This document shows, in pieces, positions 17,116 to 26,500 of a DNA stretch of 64,000 nt; positions within the stretch are counted from its first letter, which is position 1, and the number at the start of each line of letters is the position of its first letter. This stretch comes from Streptomyces spongiicola (GTDB lineage Bacteria; Actinomycetota; Actinomycetes; Streptomycetales; Streptomycetaceae): positions 1,503,001-1,567,000 of the forward strand of contig NZ_CP029254.1 in assembly GCF_003122365.1 (NCBI RefSeq), given 5' to 3'. Under the pieces are notes generated by a model. It was not told the DNA's origin. It did no database searches and saw nothing but the letters and a program-made list of their open reading frames with translations. A program made the position numbers and the translations under genes.

Positions 17116-18084
17116 CTACGGGTGCCGCAGGCGCCAGCCCGCCCACGCGGACTCGACCATCTGCCGCACCTCGTGGCGCGCGCTCCAGCCCAGCTCCTCG
17201 CGGATGCGGTCGGCGGAGGCGACCACCCGGGCCGGGTCGCCCGGCCTGCGCTCCGTGACCTCGGGCTTGACGCCCTGGTGACCGGTGACGTCCTGGATGA
17301 TCCCCACCATGTCGGCGACCGAGACGCCCTCGCCGCGGCCGATGTTGAGGACCAGCCGGGCGTTCGGGTCGGCGGTGAGCCTGCGGGCCGCGGCGACATG
17401 GGCGGAAGCGATGTCCTCGACATGGATGTAGTCGCGGATGCAGGTGCCGTCCGGCGTGGCGTAGTCGTCGCCGAAGATCCGCGGCGCCTCGCCTGCCGTG
17501 AGCCGCTCGAACACCATCGGGACCAGGTTGAAGACGCCCTCGTCGGCGAGTTCGGGCGTGGCCGCGCCGGCGACGTTGAAGTAGCGCAGCGAGGCGGTGG
17601 CGACGGGGTGGACCCTGCCGACGGCCGCGACCAGCCACTCACCGGCGAGCTTGGTCTCGCCGTACGGGTTGATGGGCGCGCACGGCGTCTCCTCGGTGAC
17701 GAGGCCGACGTCCGGCATGCCGTACACGGCGGCGGAGGACGAGAACAGGAACCGGCTCACCCCGGCGGCGACCGCCGCGTCGAGGAGGACCCTGATCCCC
17801 TCCACGTTCTCCCGGTAGTAGTGGAGCGGCTTCTCCACGGACTCGCCCACCTGCTTCTTGCCCGCGATGTGCACGACGCCGGTGACGGCGTGGTCGCGAA
17901 GGACGCGGTCCACGGTGCCGCGGTCGAGTACGGTGCCGGTCTCCAGCGGCACCCCGGCGGGCAGCCGGTCGGCACGCCCCGTGCTCAGGTCGTCGAGGAC
18001 GACGACGTGCTCGCCGCCCCCCGCCATCGCCTTCACCACGTGCGAGCCGATGAATCCGGCGCCACCGGTGATCAACCAGGTCAT
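17116..18084 (-). CDS. galE: UDP-glucose 4-epimerase (GalE family)
   Basis: A 322-residue extended SDR epimerase. NAD-binding TGGAGFIGSHVV is at 6–17, VLDDLSTG follows, then HIAGKKQVGESV, SSSAAVYGMPD and the catalytic NPYGETK (Tyr/Lys). C-terminal RDYIHVEDIASAH, NIGRGEGVSV and RRPGDPA are typical of GalE. It interconverts UDP-Glc and UDP-Gal, or the N-acetyl forms. ATG 18084 is preceded by GGAAGG. A perfect 12-bp hairpin lies just upstream, so galE may be partly uncoupled from the dehydrogenase gene. In this setting it likely supplies a galacto-configured sugar to the island's transferases. Confidence 0.93.
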   Translation of the reverse strand: MTWLITGGAGFIGSHVVKAMAGGGEHVVVLDDLSTGRADRLPAGVPLETGTVLDRGTVDRVLRDHAVTGVVHIAGKKQVGESVEKPLHYYRENVEGIRVLLDAAVAAGVSRFLFSSSAAVYGMPDVGLVTEETPCAPINPYGETKLAGEWLVAAVGRVHPVATASLRYFNVAGAATPELADEGVFNLVPMVFERLTAGEAPRIFGDDYATPDGTCIRDYIHVEDIASAHVAAARRLTADPNARLVLNIGRGEGVSVADMVGIIQDVTGHQGVKPEVTERRPGDPARVVASADRIREELGWSARHEVRQMVESAWAGWRLRHP

Positions 18085-18103
18085 GGGAACCTTCCTGCAG
18101 GAG

Positions 18104-18135
18104 GGCCCTGCCCCGCGCGTGCACGGGGCAGGGCC
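18104..18135 (-). terminator. Perfect intercistronic hairpin between the dehydrogenase gene and galE
   Basis: GGCCCTGCCCCG (18104–18115) pairs exactly with CGGGGCAGGGCC (18124–18135), 8-nt loop. It starts 30 nt past the dehydrogenase stop and ends 20 nt before galE, so it acts as a terminator or attenuator within the operon. Confidence 0.7.
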
Positions 18136-18164
18136 GGGTCGTCGCGTACGGAGCGGGCCGTCCG

Positions 18165-19448
18165 TCAGCCGCCGATGACGACGCGGCGGACGCCCTCCCA
18201 GCGGGTCGGGTCGGTGGTGCGGCGGCCGTCGACCAGGACGGTGACGTCCGGCAGGTCGGAGGCCGCCAGCTCGCGGTACTCCGCGTGGTCGGCCTGGAGG
18301 ACCGCGGCGGTGACCTTCTCGCCCCGGTGCGGGGTGAGGCCGTGCGCGGCCAGCTCCTCGGCGGTGTACATCGGGTCGGAGACGAACGGCACCGCACCGC
18401 GGGCCCTGAGGGCCTCGACGGTCCCGAAGACGCCGGAGAACGCGGTCTCCTTCACACCGCCGCGGTAGGCGGCTCCGAGCACGAGCACACCGGCGCCGGT
18501 CAGGTCGCCGTAGGCGGCGGCCAGCAGGTCCACCGCGTACTCCGGCATGGCGGCGTTGGCCTCGCGGGCGGAGCGCACGACGGTCGCCTCCGGGTCGTTC
18601 CACAGGTACATCCGCGGGTAGATCGGGATGCAGTGGCCGCCGACGGCGATGCCGGGCTGGTGGATATGGCTGTAGGGCTGCGAGTTGCAGGCCTCGATGA
18701 CCTTCTTGACGTCGATGCCGTTCTTGTCGGCGAACCGGGCGAACTGGTTGGCCAGGCCGATGTTGACGTCGCGGTAGGTGGTCTCGGCGAGCTTCGCGAG
18801 TTCGGAGGCCTCCGCGGTGCCCAGGTCCCAGACGCCGTTGGGCCGCGGGAGGTCGTCGCGCTCGTCGAAGTCCAGGACCTGCTCGTAGAACTCCACACCG
18901 CGGCCGCCGGAGGCCTCGTCGATGCCGCCGACGAGCTTGGGGTAGCGGCGCAGGTCGGCGAAGACCCGGCCGGTGAGCACGCGTTCGGGGGAGAACACCA
19001 GGTGGAAGTCCTCGCCCGCGGTGAGGCCGGAGCCCCGCTCCAGCATCGGAGCCCAGCGGGTGCGGGTGGTGCCGACGGGCAGGGTCGTCTCGTACGAGAC
19101 GAGGGTGCCGGGCCTGAGGCCCTCGGCGATGGCCCGGGTCGCGGAGTCCATCCAGCCGAAGTCCGGGGTGCCCTCGGCGTCCACGAACAGCGGGACGACG
19201 ACCACGACCGCCTCGGACCGTGCGACGGCCGCGGCGGTGTCGGTGGTGGCGGACAGCAGCCCGGCGTCGACCGCCTGCTTCAGCCTGACGTCCAGGTCGT
19301 GCTCGCCGGGGAAGGGCTCGGTGCCGGCGTTGACCAGCTCGACGACCTTCTCGTTGACGTCGGCGCCGATGACCTTGTGGCCCTTGGCGGCGAACTGCAC
19401 GGCGAGCGGAAGCCCGATCTTGCCGAGCGCGACTACACAGATATTCAT
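18165..19448 (-). CDS. Nucleotide-sugar 6-dehydrogenase, WbpA/WecC-type
   Basis: A 427-residue UDP-sugar dehydrogenase. N-terminal NAD site: CVVALGKIGLPLAVQFA. Mid-domain: ASELAKLAETTYRDVNIGLANQ (Lys219 region) and the catalytic thiol in GGHCIPIYP (Cys273). C-terminal domain: VLGAAYRGGVKETAFSG. It oxidises C6 of a UDP-HexNAc to the uronic acid with two NAD+. WbpA uses UDP-GlcNAc and WecC UDP-ManNAc; the presence of a 3-oxidase and aminotransferase in the same operon favours UDP-GlcNAc. Its ATG overlaps the stop of the GT2 gene upstream by 4 nt (ATGA), so translation is coupled. Confidence 0.9.
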   Translation of the reverse strand: MNICVVALGKIGLPLAVQFAAKGHKVIGADVNEKVVELVNAGTEPFPGEHDLDVRLKQAVDAGLLSATTDTAAAVARSEAVVVVVPLFVDAEGTPDFGWMDSATRAIAEGLRPGTLVSYETTLPVGTTRTRWAPMLERGSGLTAGEDFHLVFSPERVLTGRVFADLRRYPKLVGGIDEASGGRGVEFYEQVLDFDERDDLPRPNGVWDLGTAEASELAKLAETTYRDVNIGLANQFARFADKNGIDVKKVIEACNSQPYSHIHQPGIAVGGHCIPIYPRMYLWNDPEATVVRSAREANAAMPEYAVDLLAAAYGDLTGAGVLVLGAAYRGGVKETAFSGVFGTVEALRARGAVPFVSDPMYTAEELAAHGLTPHRGEKVTAAVLQADHAEYRELAASDLPDVTVLVDGRRTTDPTRWEGVRRVVIGG

Positions 19449-21076
19449 CGGGTCAGTTTCCTCTTCACACGGGACATCAGGTGACGCAGCCGGCCGCGCC
19501 CGCCGGACGGCGGGGACTCCCAGAGCGGAGCCGTGGTGATGACGAGCCGCCCCTTGGCGTTGGCATTGGCGGAGGCGCGGTGAGGGGCCTCCTCGCGCCA
19601 GCGCCGGGCCAGCGGCAGCGGCCGGCCCAGGGTCCTCACCGGGACCTCGTACGTCGAGCCCGCCACGTCCAGATAGACCCGGACGCCGAGTCTGGCCCTG
19701 CCGGGCTCGACGGGGATCCGCGCGGTGAGCACCGTCCCCGTGCCGTCGTCGGTGGTGGTGCGGCTCAGCTCCCCCGACGGGGCGGGCAGTTCGGTGCCCA
19801 CGGGCAGCCTGCGCGCACCCGGCTTGTCGGCGCTCTTCGGCATCGCCTTCTTCGCGAGGCGGATCACGGCGCGGTCCGTCTCGCCAGTGACGGGGACGCG
19901 CACCGAGAGGACCGCGGTCAGGTCACCGCCCCGCTGCTCCCACCGCGCCGAGACCAGCCCGGTGCCGGCGGCGAGTTGCCCGGGCACGGACTCGCCGATC
20001 ACCTCGTACAGCCGGTCGGGCAGCGCCAGGGCCGGGTCGCGGAACCCTGGATAGCGCAGGAACGCCCGGCCGTCCTCCAGCAGCAGCGGAGGGGGCCCCG
20101 CGGCGGCCTCCTCCTCGACGGCGCGGACCAGTTCGGTGACGGCACCGCGCTGGGCCAGCCCGATCCGCACCCGCCGCCTGACGTCCATCGCGTCGCGGAG
20201 CGGTTCGGTGAGGTAGTCGTCGGCGAGGGCGGCGACGCCGGCGCAGACCCGGATCCGCGTCTCCCCGTCGAGTGCCGGGAAGTCGTGCTGGACCAGCTTG
20301 GCGAGTTCCCAGGTGAAGTGGCGCCGGAACACCGCGTCGCGCCGCGGGCCGGCCTCGATGAGCCCGGCCGTGAACCTCATGATCTGGGCGGTGCAGCGCA
20401 GCCGCGCCAGGTGGTCGGCGCGGTACGTGATGTTGCTCGCGTCCCCGCGCTTGACCGCGTAGTAGTACGTGTAGTCCGCCAGCACGGAGATCTTCCGCGC
20501 CCGGACGCACGCCTCGAGCGTGAACGGCTGGTCGCTGCCGACCGGCAGGTCCTCGGGGAAGCGCAGCTTGTGCCGCTCCACCAGCTCGCGCCGGAACAGC
20601 TTGGTGTTGGCCAGGGTGAAGGGCAGCGCCGAGTCGTACAGGCTGACGTCCGGGTCGCTCTTGCGGTAGAGCGCCTGGTGGACGTAGCGGCCGTTGGTGC
20701 CGGCCATCTTGCCCACGACGACATCGGAGCCGTGCTCGTCGGCACAGGCCACCATCCGCCTCAGCGCGTCCTCGCCGAGTCGGTCGTCGGAGCCGACGAA
20801 GTACACGTAGCGGCCGGTGGCCACCTCCAGGGCCCGGTTGCTGGGCGCCGCCGGGCCGCCGGAGTTGGGCTGGTGGACCACCTTCACGGTGCCGGGGTAC
20901 CGCTCCGCGAAGCGGTCGAGCTCCCGGCCGCTGTCGTCGGTCGAACCGTCGTCGACGGCCACGACCTCCAGCCGGTCCACCCCGATGCTCTGGTTCACCA
21001 GCGAATCGAGGCACTCGGTGAGGTACGGCATCGTGTTGTAGACGGCCACGACGACGGTGACATCCGGGGTGGTCAA
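19445..21076 (-). CDS. GT2 glycosyltransferase with beta-rich C-terminal region, TTG start
   Basis: A 543-residue protein. The first ~230 residues are a GT-A family 2 transferase: TVVVAVYNTMPYLTECLDSL, VVAVDDGSTDDSG, NSGGPAAPSNRA, YVYFVGSDDRL (DxD-type) and EDLPVGSDQPF. A helical middle region follows. From ~345 to ~500 there is a region of short alternating beta-like stretches recalling the accessory C-terminal domains of TarS/TarP-type wall-teichoic-acid glycosyltransferases (resemblance of layout only). The start is TTG 21076, which overlaps the upstream stop as TTGA with GGAGG 10 nt before; no ATG or GTG lies early enough to keep the first beta strand. Donor unknown. Confidence 0.85.
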   Translation of the reverse strand: MTTPDVTVVVAVYNTMPYLTECLDSLVNQSIGVDRLEVVAVDDGSTDDSGRELDRFAERYPGTVKVVHQPNSGGPAAPSNRALEVATGRYVYFVGSDDRLGEDALRRMVACADEHGSDVVVGKMAGTNGRYVHQALYRKSDPDVSLYDSALPFTLANTKLFRRELVERHKLRFPEDLPVGSDQPFTLEACVRARKISVLADYTYYYAVKRGDASNITYRADHLARLRCTAQIMRFTAGLIEAGPRRDAVFRRHFTWELAKLVQHDFPALDGETRIRVCAGVAALADDYLTEPLRDAMDVRRRVRIGLAQRGAVTELVRAVEEEAAAGPPPLLLEDGRAFLRYPGFRDPALALPDRLYEVIGESVPGQLAAGTGLVSARWEQRGGDLTAVLSVRVPVTGETDRAVIRLAKKAMPKSADKPGARRLPVGTELPAPSGELSRTTTDDGTGTVLTARIPVEPGRARLGVRVYLDVAGSTYEVPVRTLGRPLPLARRWREEAPHRASANANAKGRLVITTAPLWESPPSGGRGRLRHLMSRVKRKLTR

Positions 21077-22086
21077 CTGGCCACGCCCTCCGGGTCCAGC
21101 CGCACGGTGGTACCGCTCCTGGCGGAGTCGATCACGGCGGCGGCGACCTCGACCGTCCGCAGGCCCTGGCGCAGCGTGCAGATGTCCTTGGACTCGCCGA
21201 GCACCGCGTCCCGGAAGAGCTCGTGCTCGACGAGGAGCGGCTCGCGCTTCGGGATCGCGTAGCGGACCATGTCCCCCTCGGAGACTCCGCGGAACGCCTG
21301 GAGGGCCTCCCACTCGGTCGCCACCGCCGCGTTCGAGTAGAACGTCAGGTCCGCGGTGAGGGTGTCGGCGATGAAGCAGCCGCGCTCGCCGGTGACCGAG
21401 GTGAAGCGCTCCTTGAGCGGGCTCAGCCAGTTGACGAGGTGGCTGACCATCGTGCCGTCGGAGAGCTTGCCGACGGCCGAGACCATGTCCTCGTGCGGGC
21501 GGCCCGACTTGGAGACGGTGTGCGCCGCGATCGACGTGTACTGCCGGCCGGTGACCCAGGCCGTCAGGTCGATGTCGTGGGTGGCGAGGTCCTTGACCAC
21601 GCCGACGTCCGCGATGCGGTGCGGGAAGGGGCCCTGCCGGCGGGTGACGACCTGGAAGACGTCCCCGAGTTCACCGGCCTCCAGCCGGGTGCGCAGGCTG
21701 CGCAGGGCGGGGTTGCAGCGCTCGATGTGGCCCACGCCGGCCACCAGGCCGCGCGTCTCGAAGGCCTCGACCAGCCGGCGGGCGCCCTCGACGGTGTCCG
21801 CGACCGGCTTCTCGATCAGCGCGCCGACGCCGGCCTCGGCCAGCTTCAGGCCCACTTCCTCGTGCAACGCGGTCGGGCAGGCCACGACGGCGTAGTCGAT
21901 GCCGAACGCGATCAGCTCGTCCACGGTGGGCAGCACGGGGGCGCTCTGCGCCCAGCCGTTCCTGTCGCCCATGGGGTCCACGACGGCGACGAGTTCCACA
22001 CCGTCGAGCCCGGCCAGAACGCGGGCGTGGTGGCGTCCCATGGAGCCCAGGCCGATCAGGCCGGCCCGCAGTGCGGTGGCGGTCAC
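21073..22086 (-). CDS. Gfo/Idh/MocA oxidoreductase, WbpB/WlbA-like UDP-GlcNAc-uronate 3-oxidase
   Basis: A 337-residue Gfo/Idh/MocA enzyme. Rossmann motif GLIGLGSMGRHHARVL at the N-terminus; signature EKPVADT (Glu92-Lys93-Pro94); GVGHIERCNPAL; and VKDLATHDIDL with the conserved Asp/His (His170). WbpB/WlbA oxidises C3 of UDP-GlcNAcA to a 3-keto sugar using tightly held NAD that is regenerated by 2-oxoglutarate. The GTG start overlaps the aminotransferase stop (GTGA), so the two successive pathway enzymes are translationally coupled. The GHIERCNP segment is characteristic of the WlbA branch in my recollection; biochemical proof is lacking. Confidence 0.85.
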   Translation of the reverse strand: MTATALRAGLIGLGSMGRHHARVLAGLDGVELVAVVDPMGDRNGWAQSAPVLPTVDELIAFGIDYAVVACPTALHEEVGLKLAEAGVGALIEKPVADTVEGARRLVEAFETRGLVAGVGHIERCNPALRSLRTRLEAGELGDVFQVVTRRQGPFPHRIADVGVVKDLATHDIDLTAWVTGRQYTSIAAHTVSKSGRPHEDMVSAVGKLSDGTMVSHLVNWLSPLKERFTSVTGERGCFIADTLTADLTFYSNAAVATEWEALQAFRGVSEGDMVRYAIPKREPLLVEHELFRDAVLGESKDICTLRQGLRTVEVAAAVIDSARSGTTVRLDPEGVAS

Positions 22087-23201
22087 AGCGTCTCTCCCAG
22101 CGCGTTCACGGCGGTGACGATGCGCTCGAGGTCGCCCTCCGTCAGCGACGGGTGCACGGGCAGCGACACGACCTCGGCGGCCGCCCGCTCGGTCTCGGGC
22201 AGGTCCCAGTGGCGGCCCGCCTTCTGGTCCGGCTCCCAGTACGGCTTCAGCCGGTGGATCGGCGTCGGGTAGTAGACGGCGTTGCCGACGCCCGCCCCGG
22301 TGAGCTGCGCCATGGCGGCGTCGCGGTCGCCCCGGACCCGGATCGTGTACTGGTGGTAGATGTGGCGCGCGCCCTCGGCGACGACCGGGGTCACGACGTT
22401 CGCCGCGGTGATGTGCTCGGAGAGGTACGCGGCGTTGGCGATGCGCCGGTCGGTCCAGCCGGGCAGCTTGGCGAGCTGGACGCGGCCGACGGCCGCGGAG
22501 ACGTCCGTCATGCGCATGTTGGCGCCGACGATCTCGTTCGCGTAGCGCTGCTCCATGCCCTGGTTGCGCAGCAGGCGGAGGGTGCGGGCGATCTCGGCGT
22601 CGGCCGTGGAGACCATGCCGCCCTCGAGGCTGTGCATGTTCTTGGTCGGGTAGAAGCTGAACGTGCCGCCGGAGCCGAAGGCGCCGACCGGGGTGCCGTG
22701 CAGTGCGGCCGCGTGCGCCTGGCAGGCGTCCTCGACGACGGCCAGCTTGTGCCGGTCGGCGATCTCCGTGATCCGGTCCATCGCCGCCGGGTGGCCGTAG
22801 AGGTGCACCGGCATGATCGCGGCGGTGCGCGGGGTGATGGCGGCCTCGACCGCGGCCGGGGAGAGGCAGTACGTGTCCGGGTCGATGTCGGCGAAGACGA
22901 CGTCGGCGCCGACCAGTCGGACGGAGTTCGCCGACGCGGCGAACGAGAACGACGGTACGACCACCTCGTCACCCGGACCGATACCGAGAGCCATCAAAAG
23001 GAGGTGCAGCGCGGAGGTACCGGAGTTGACGGCCACGCAGTGGCGGCCGGCCACGAACTCCGAGAAGCCCTCCTCGAACGCGGCCACCTCGGGGCCCTGG
23101 ACCACCCGGCCGCTGCGCAGCACGCGCACGGCTGCTTCGATCTCCTCTTCACCGATGACCGGACGGGCAGCGGGGATGGGCTGCGCGTTGCTGCTCGGCA
23201 T
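22083..23201 (-). CDS. DegT/DnrJ/EryC1/StrS aminotransferase, WbpE/WlbC-like
   Basis: A 372-residue PLP-dependent sugar aminotransferase. It shows NSGTSALHLLLMALGIGPGDEV reduced here to its key points: NSGTSAL at ~59, VPSFSFAAS, DIDPDTYC, VEDACQAHAA (Asp158) and the PLP-lysine in FSFYPTKNMH (Lys187), followed by GGMVST. WbpE transfers the amino group of glutamate to the 3-keto sugar made by WbpB, giving UDP-GlcNAc3NA. Start ATG 23201 has AAGGAGG 7 nt upstream, the best ribosome-binding site in the operon, and it is the first gene of the leftward arm. Pairing with the 3-oxidase fixes its likely role more firmly than its sequence alone. Confidence 0.88.
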   Translation of the reverse strand: MPSSNAQPIPAARPVIGEEEIEAAVRVLRSGRVVQGPEVAAFEEGFSEFVAGRHCVAVNSGTSALHLLLMALGIGPGDEVVVPSFSFAASANSVRLVGADVVFADIDPDTYCLSPAAVEAAITPRTAAIMPVHLYGHPAAMDRITEIADRHKLAVVEDACQAHAAALHGTPVGAFGSGGTFSFYPTKNMHSLEGGMVSTADAEIARTLRLLRNQGMEQRYANEIVGANMRMTDVSAAVGRVQLAKLPGWTDRRIANAAYLSEHITAANVVTPVVAEGARHIYHQYTIRVRGDRDAAMAQLTGAGVGNAVYYPTPIHRLKPYWEPDQKAGRHWDLPETERAAAEVVSLPVHPSLTEGDLERIVTAVNALGETL

Positions 23202-23472
23202 TGGACGTCCTCCTTGAACACCGTGAGAGCTCTATGTGGCAGAGGTCAGGGGGCTGCGGGGCGTCTTCGGGCCGCGCGAACCCCTCCGGCGTGATGGCCG
23301 ACGCCCTACCGAGGAATGCTGGCACCGGTCTGTCCCTTTAACCGGGCCGGTCACCGACGCAGTCTCCGGGCGGGTCCTCGGCACGGCAGCGACCGCCGTC
23401 ACATTATCAGGGATTCCCCAGGCAATTTCTGGGCCGTTAAGGGGCCCAGGCATCAGTTCCGAAACAAATGGC
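23202..23472 (-). other. Leader and promoter region of the leftward sugar operon
   Basis: No gene seen. A TAATGT/GATAAT-like AT block near 23397–23407 is unusual in this GC context and could be a -10 element for the aminotransferase operon, leaving a leader of roughly 190 nt. No convincing -35 was found. Confidence 0.3.
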
Positions 23473-23506
23473 GTGTCCCGCCCCAGAGTCCACAGGGGCG
23501 GGACAC
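23473..23506 (-). terminator. Terminator of rne
   Basis: GTGTCCCGCCCC (23473–23484) pairs perfectly with GGGGCGGGACAC (23495–23506), 10-nt loop, 28 nt beyond the rne stop. Confidence 0.9.
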
Positions 23507-23534
23507 GAACATTCAACCACCGGTCATGGATTGT

Positions 23535-26500
23535 TCAGCTTTCCGCCGACGCCGTCACGGTCGGCAGGCTCTGCTGTTCCGCCGCGGCGGTCTTCCCGGC
23601 GGCCGTCTTGGCCGTCTTCTTGGCGGTCGTCTTCTTGACGGCCGTCTTCTTGACGGTCGCCTTCTTGACGGCCGTCTTCTTGACGGTCGCCTTCTGGGCA
23701 GTCGCCTTCTTGGCCGCGGTGGTCTTCTCGGCCGCCGTCTTCTTCGTGGCGGCCTTCTTCGCCGTGGCCTTCTTGGCGGTCTTGCGGGCCGCCTTCTTCG
23801 CCGGGGCGTCCGCCGGCTCCTCCGCCTCGGCGGGCACGGCCTCCGCCCCGGGCTCCTGGGGGGCGACGACCACGACGACCGCGGCGTCCTCCGCGCCGGA
23901 CGGCGAACCCGCCGGAGCGGTGACCTTGCGGGTCACCCGGCGACGGGCCCGCGGCGGAGCGGCGGCGGGGACCTCGTCGGCCGGAGCCCCGGGAGCCGCG
24001 GCAGCGGGCGCCTCGGCCGGGACCTCGGCGGTCTCGGTCACGATCTCGGCCGCCTCGCCGCCCTTCGGGGAACCAGCCGGAGCCGACGCCTTGCGGGTGG
24101 CCCGGCGACGGGTACGGCCCGCGGGGGCCGACTCTGCCTGCTCCGCCTCGACGGGCACGGCCTCCGGCCCGGCCACCGGTTCGGCGGCCGCCTCGGCGGT
24201 CTCCCCGGCCGGCACCGGCTCTGCCTGCTCCACCCCGGCCGCGACAGGCTCGACCGGCTCGACCGGCTCGGTCTGCCTCGGCGCACCGGCCGGTGCCGTC
24301 GCCTTGCGGGACACCCGGCGGCGGCCGCGGCGGGAGGCGGCCGCCTCGGCCTCGGCTGCGCTGCTGTAGAGCTCCTCGTCGGGAGCGAAGGCAGGCTCCG
24401 GCAGCGCCGTCGGCGCCGCGGCCTCCGCAGCGACCTCGGCCTCGGTCTCCTCCAGCCCGCTCGGCGCGGCCTCGGCGCCCGGCGCCTCGACGACCACCTC
24501 GTGCTCGTGGACGTGCTCGGCACCGCCGCGGCCGCGCTTCCTGCGCTTGCCGCCACCGCCACCGGCGGCCGCCGGCTGCTCCATGTGCACGATCACACCG
24601 CGGCCGTTGCAGTGGACACAGGTCTCGGAGAACGACTCCAGCAGCCCCTGGCCCACCCGCTTGCGGGTCATCTGCACCAGGCCCAGCGAGGTAACCTCCG
24701 CCACCTGGTGCTTCGTGCGGTCCCGGCCCAGGCACTCCAGCAGGCGCCGCAGCACCAGGTCGCGGTTGGACTCCAGGACCATGTCGATGAAGTCGATGAC
24801 CACGATGCCGCCGAGGTCCCGCAGCCGCAGCTGGCGCACGATCTCCTCGGCCGCCTCCAGGTTGTTCCTGGTGACGGTCTCCTCGAGGTTGCCGCCCTGG
24901 CCGGTGAACTTGCCGGTGTTGACGTCGACCACGACCATCGCCTCGGTCTTGTCGATCACCAGCGAACCGCCCGAGGGCAGCCAGACCTTGCGGTCCAGCG
25001 CCTTCATCAGCTGCTCGTCGATCCGGTGCACGGCAAACACGTCGGTCTCGCTGGTCCAGCGCTGGAGCCGGTCCGCCAGGTCGGGCGCGACGTGCGACAC
25101 ATAGCCGTGGACGGTCCCCCACGCCTCGTCGCCGCTCACGATGACCTTGGAGAAGTCCTCGTTGAAGATGTCGCGGACGACCCGGACGGTCATGTCCGGC
25201 TCACCGTAGAGCAGCGTCGGGGCGTTGCCGCTCTTCGCCTTCCCGCGGATCTCCTCCCACTGGGCCTGCAGCCGCTCCACGTCGCGGCGCAGCTCGTCCT
25301 CGCTGGCGCCCTCCGCGGCGGTGCGCACGATGACGCCCGCGTCCTCGGGGACGATCTTCTTCAGGATCGTCTTCAGCCGGGCCCGCTCGGTGTCGGGGAG
25401 CTTCCGGCTGATGCCCGTCATCGAACCCTCGGGCACGTACACCAGGTAGCGGCCGGGCAGCGACACCTGGCTGGTGAGCCGGGCACCCTTGTGGCCGATC
25501 GGGTCCTTGGTGACCTGCACCAGCACCGACTGGCCGGACTTGAGCGCGGACTCGATACGGCGCGGGCCGTTGGCGAGGCCGAGCGCCTCGAAGTTCACCT
25601 CACCCGCGTACAGGACCGCGTTGCGGCCCTTGCCGATGTCGACGAAGGCGGCCTCCATCGACGGCAGGACGTTCTGCACCTTGCCCAGGTAGACGTTGCC
25701 GACGTACGACGTCGACTGCTCCTTGTTGACGTAGTGCTCGACCAGCACGTTGTCCTCGAGAACGCCGATCTGGGTGCGGTCCCCGTGCTGCCGCACGACC
25801 ATCACGCGCTCGACGGCCTCGCGGCGCGCCAGGAACTCCGCCTCGGTGATGATCGGCACCCGGCGGCGGCCCTGCTCGCGGCCCTCTCGGCGGCGCTGCT
25901 TCTTCGCCTCCAGCCGGGTGGAACCCTTGATCGACTGCACCTCGTCCGAAGGCTCCGCCTTGGGACGGGGCTCCCGGACCTTGACGACCGTGCGCTCCGG
26001 CTCGTCGGCACCGGGCTCGGGCTCGGCTGCGTCACCGCTGCGACGGCGACGGCGACGGCGACGGCGGCTGCTGCTGGTCCCCGCGGCGGACGGGGTGGCG
26101 GCCTCCTGCTCCTCCTCGTCGTCCTCGGGCTCCGGTTCCTCCTCGGCCCCGGCCTCCGCCTCGGAGTCCTCGTCGGCCCCGGCCTCCGCCGCATCGGCGG
26201 ACTCGCCACGGCGACGGCGACGGCCGCCGCGGCGGCGACGCCGGGAGGGACGGCCCTCGTAGTCGTCGGACTCCTCGGTGTCGTCGGTCTCCGGCTCGCC
26301 GGACTCGACCTCGGCCTCGTCGGCCGGCTCGGACTCCGTGGTCTCGACGGCGGGCGCGGACTCGCCGCGACGGCGACGGCGGCGGCGCTGCTGGGCGCTC
26401 GCGGCGGCCGAGCCCCCGGTCTCCGCAGCCTCAGCCGCCTCAGCCGCCTCCGCGGCCTCGTCCCCCTCGTCGTCCCCCTCGTCGGCCGCGGCGGCAGCGG

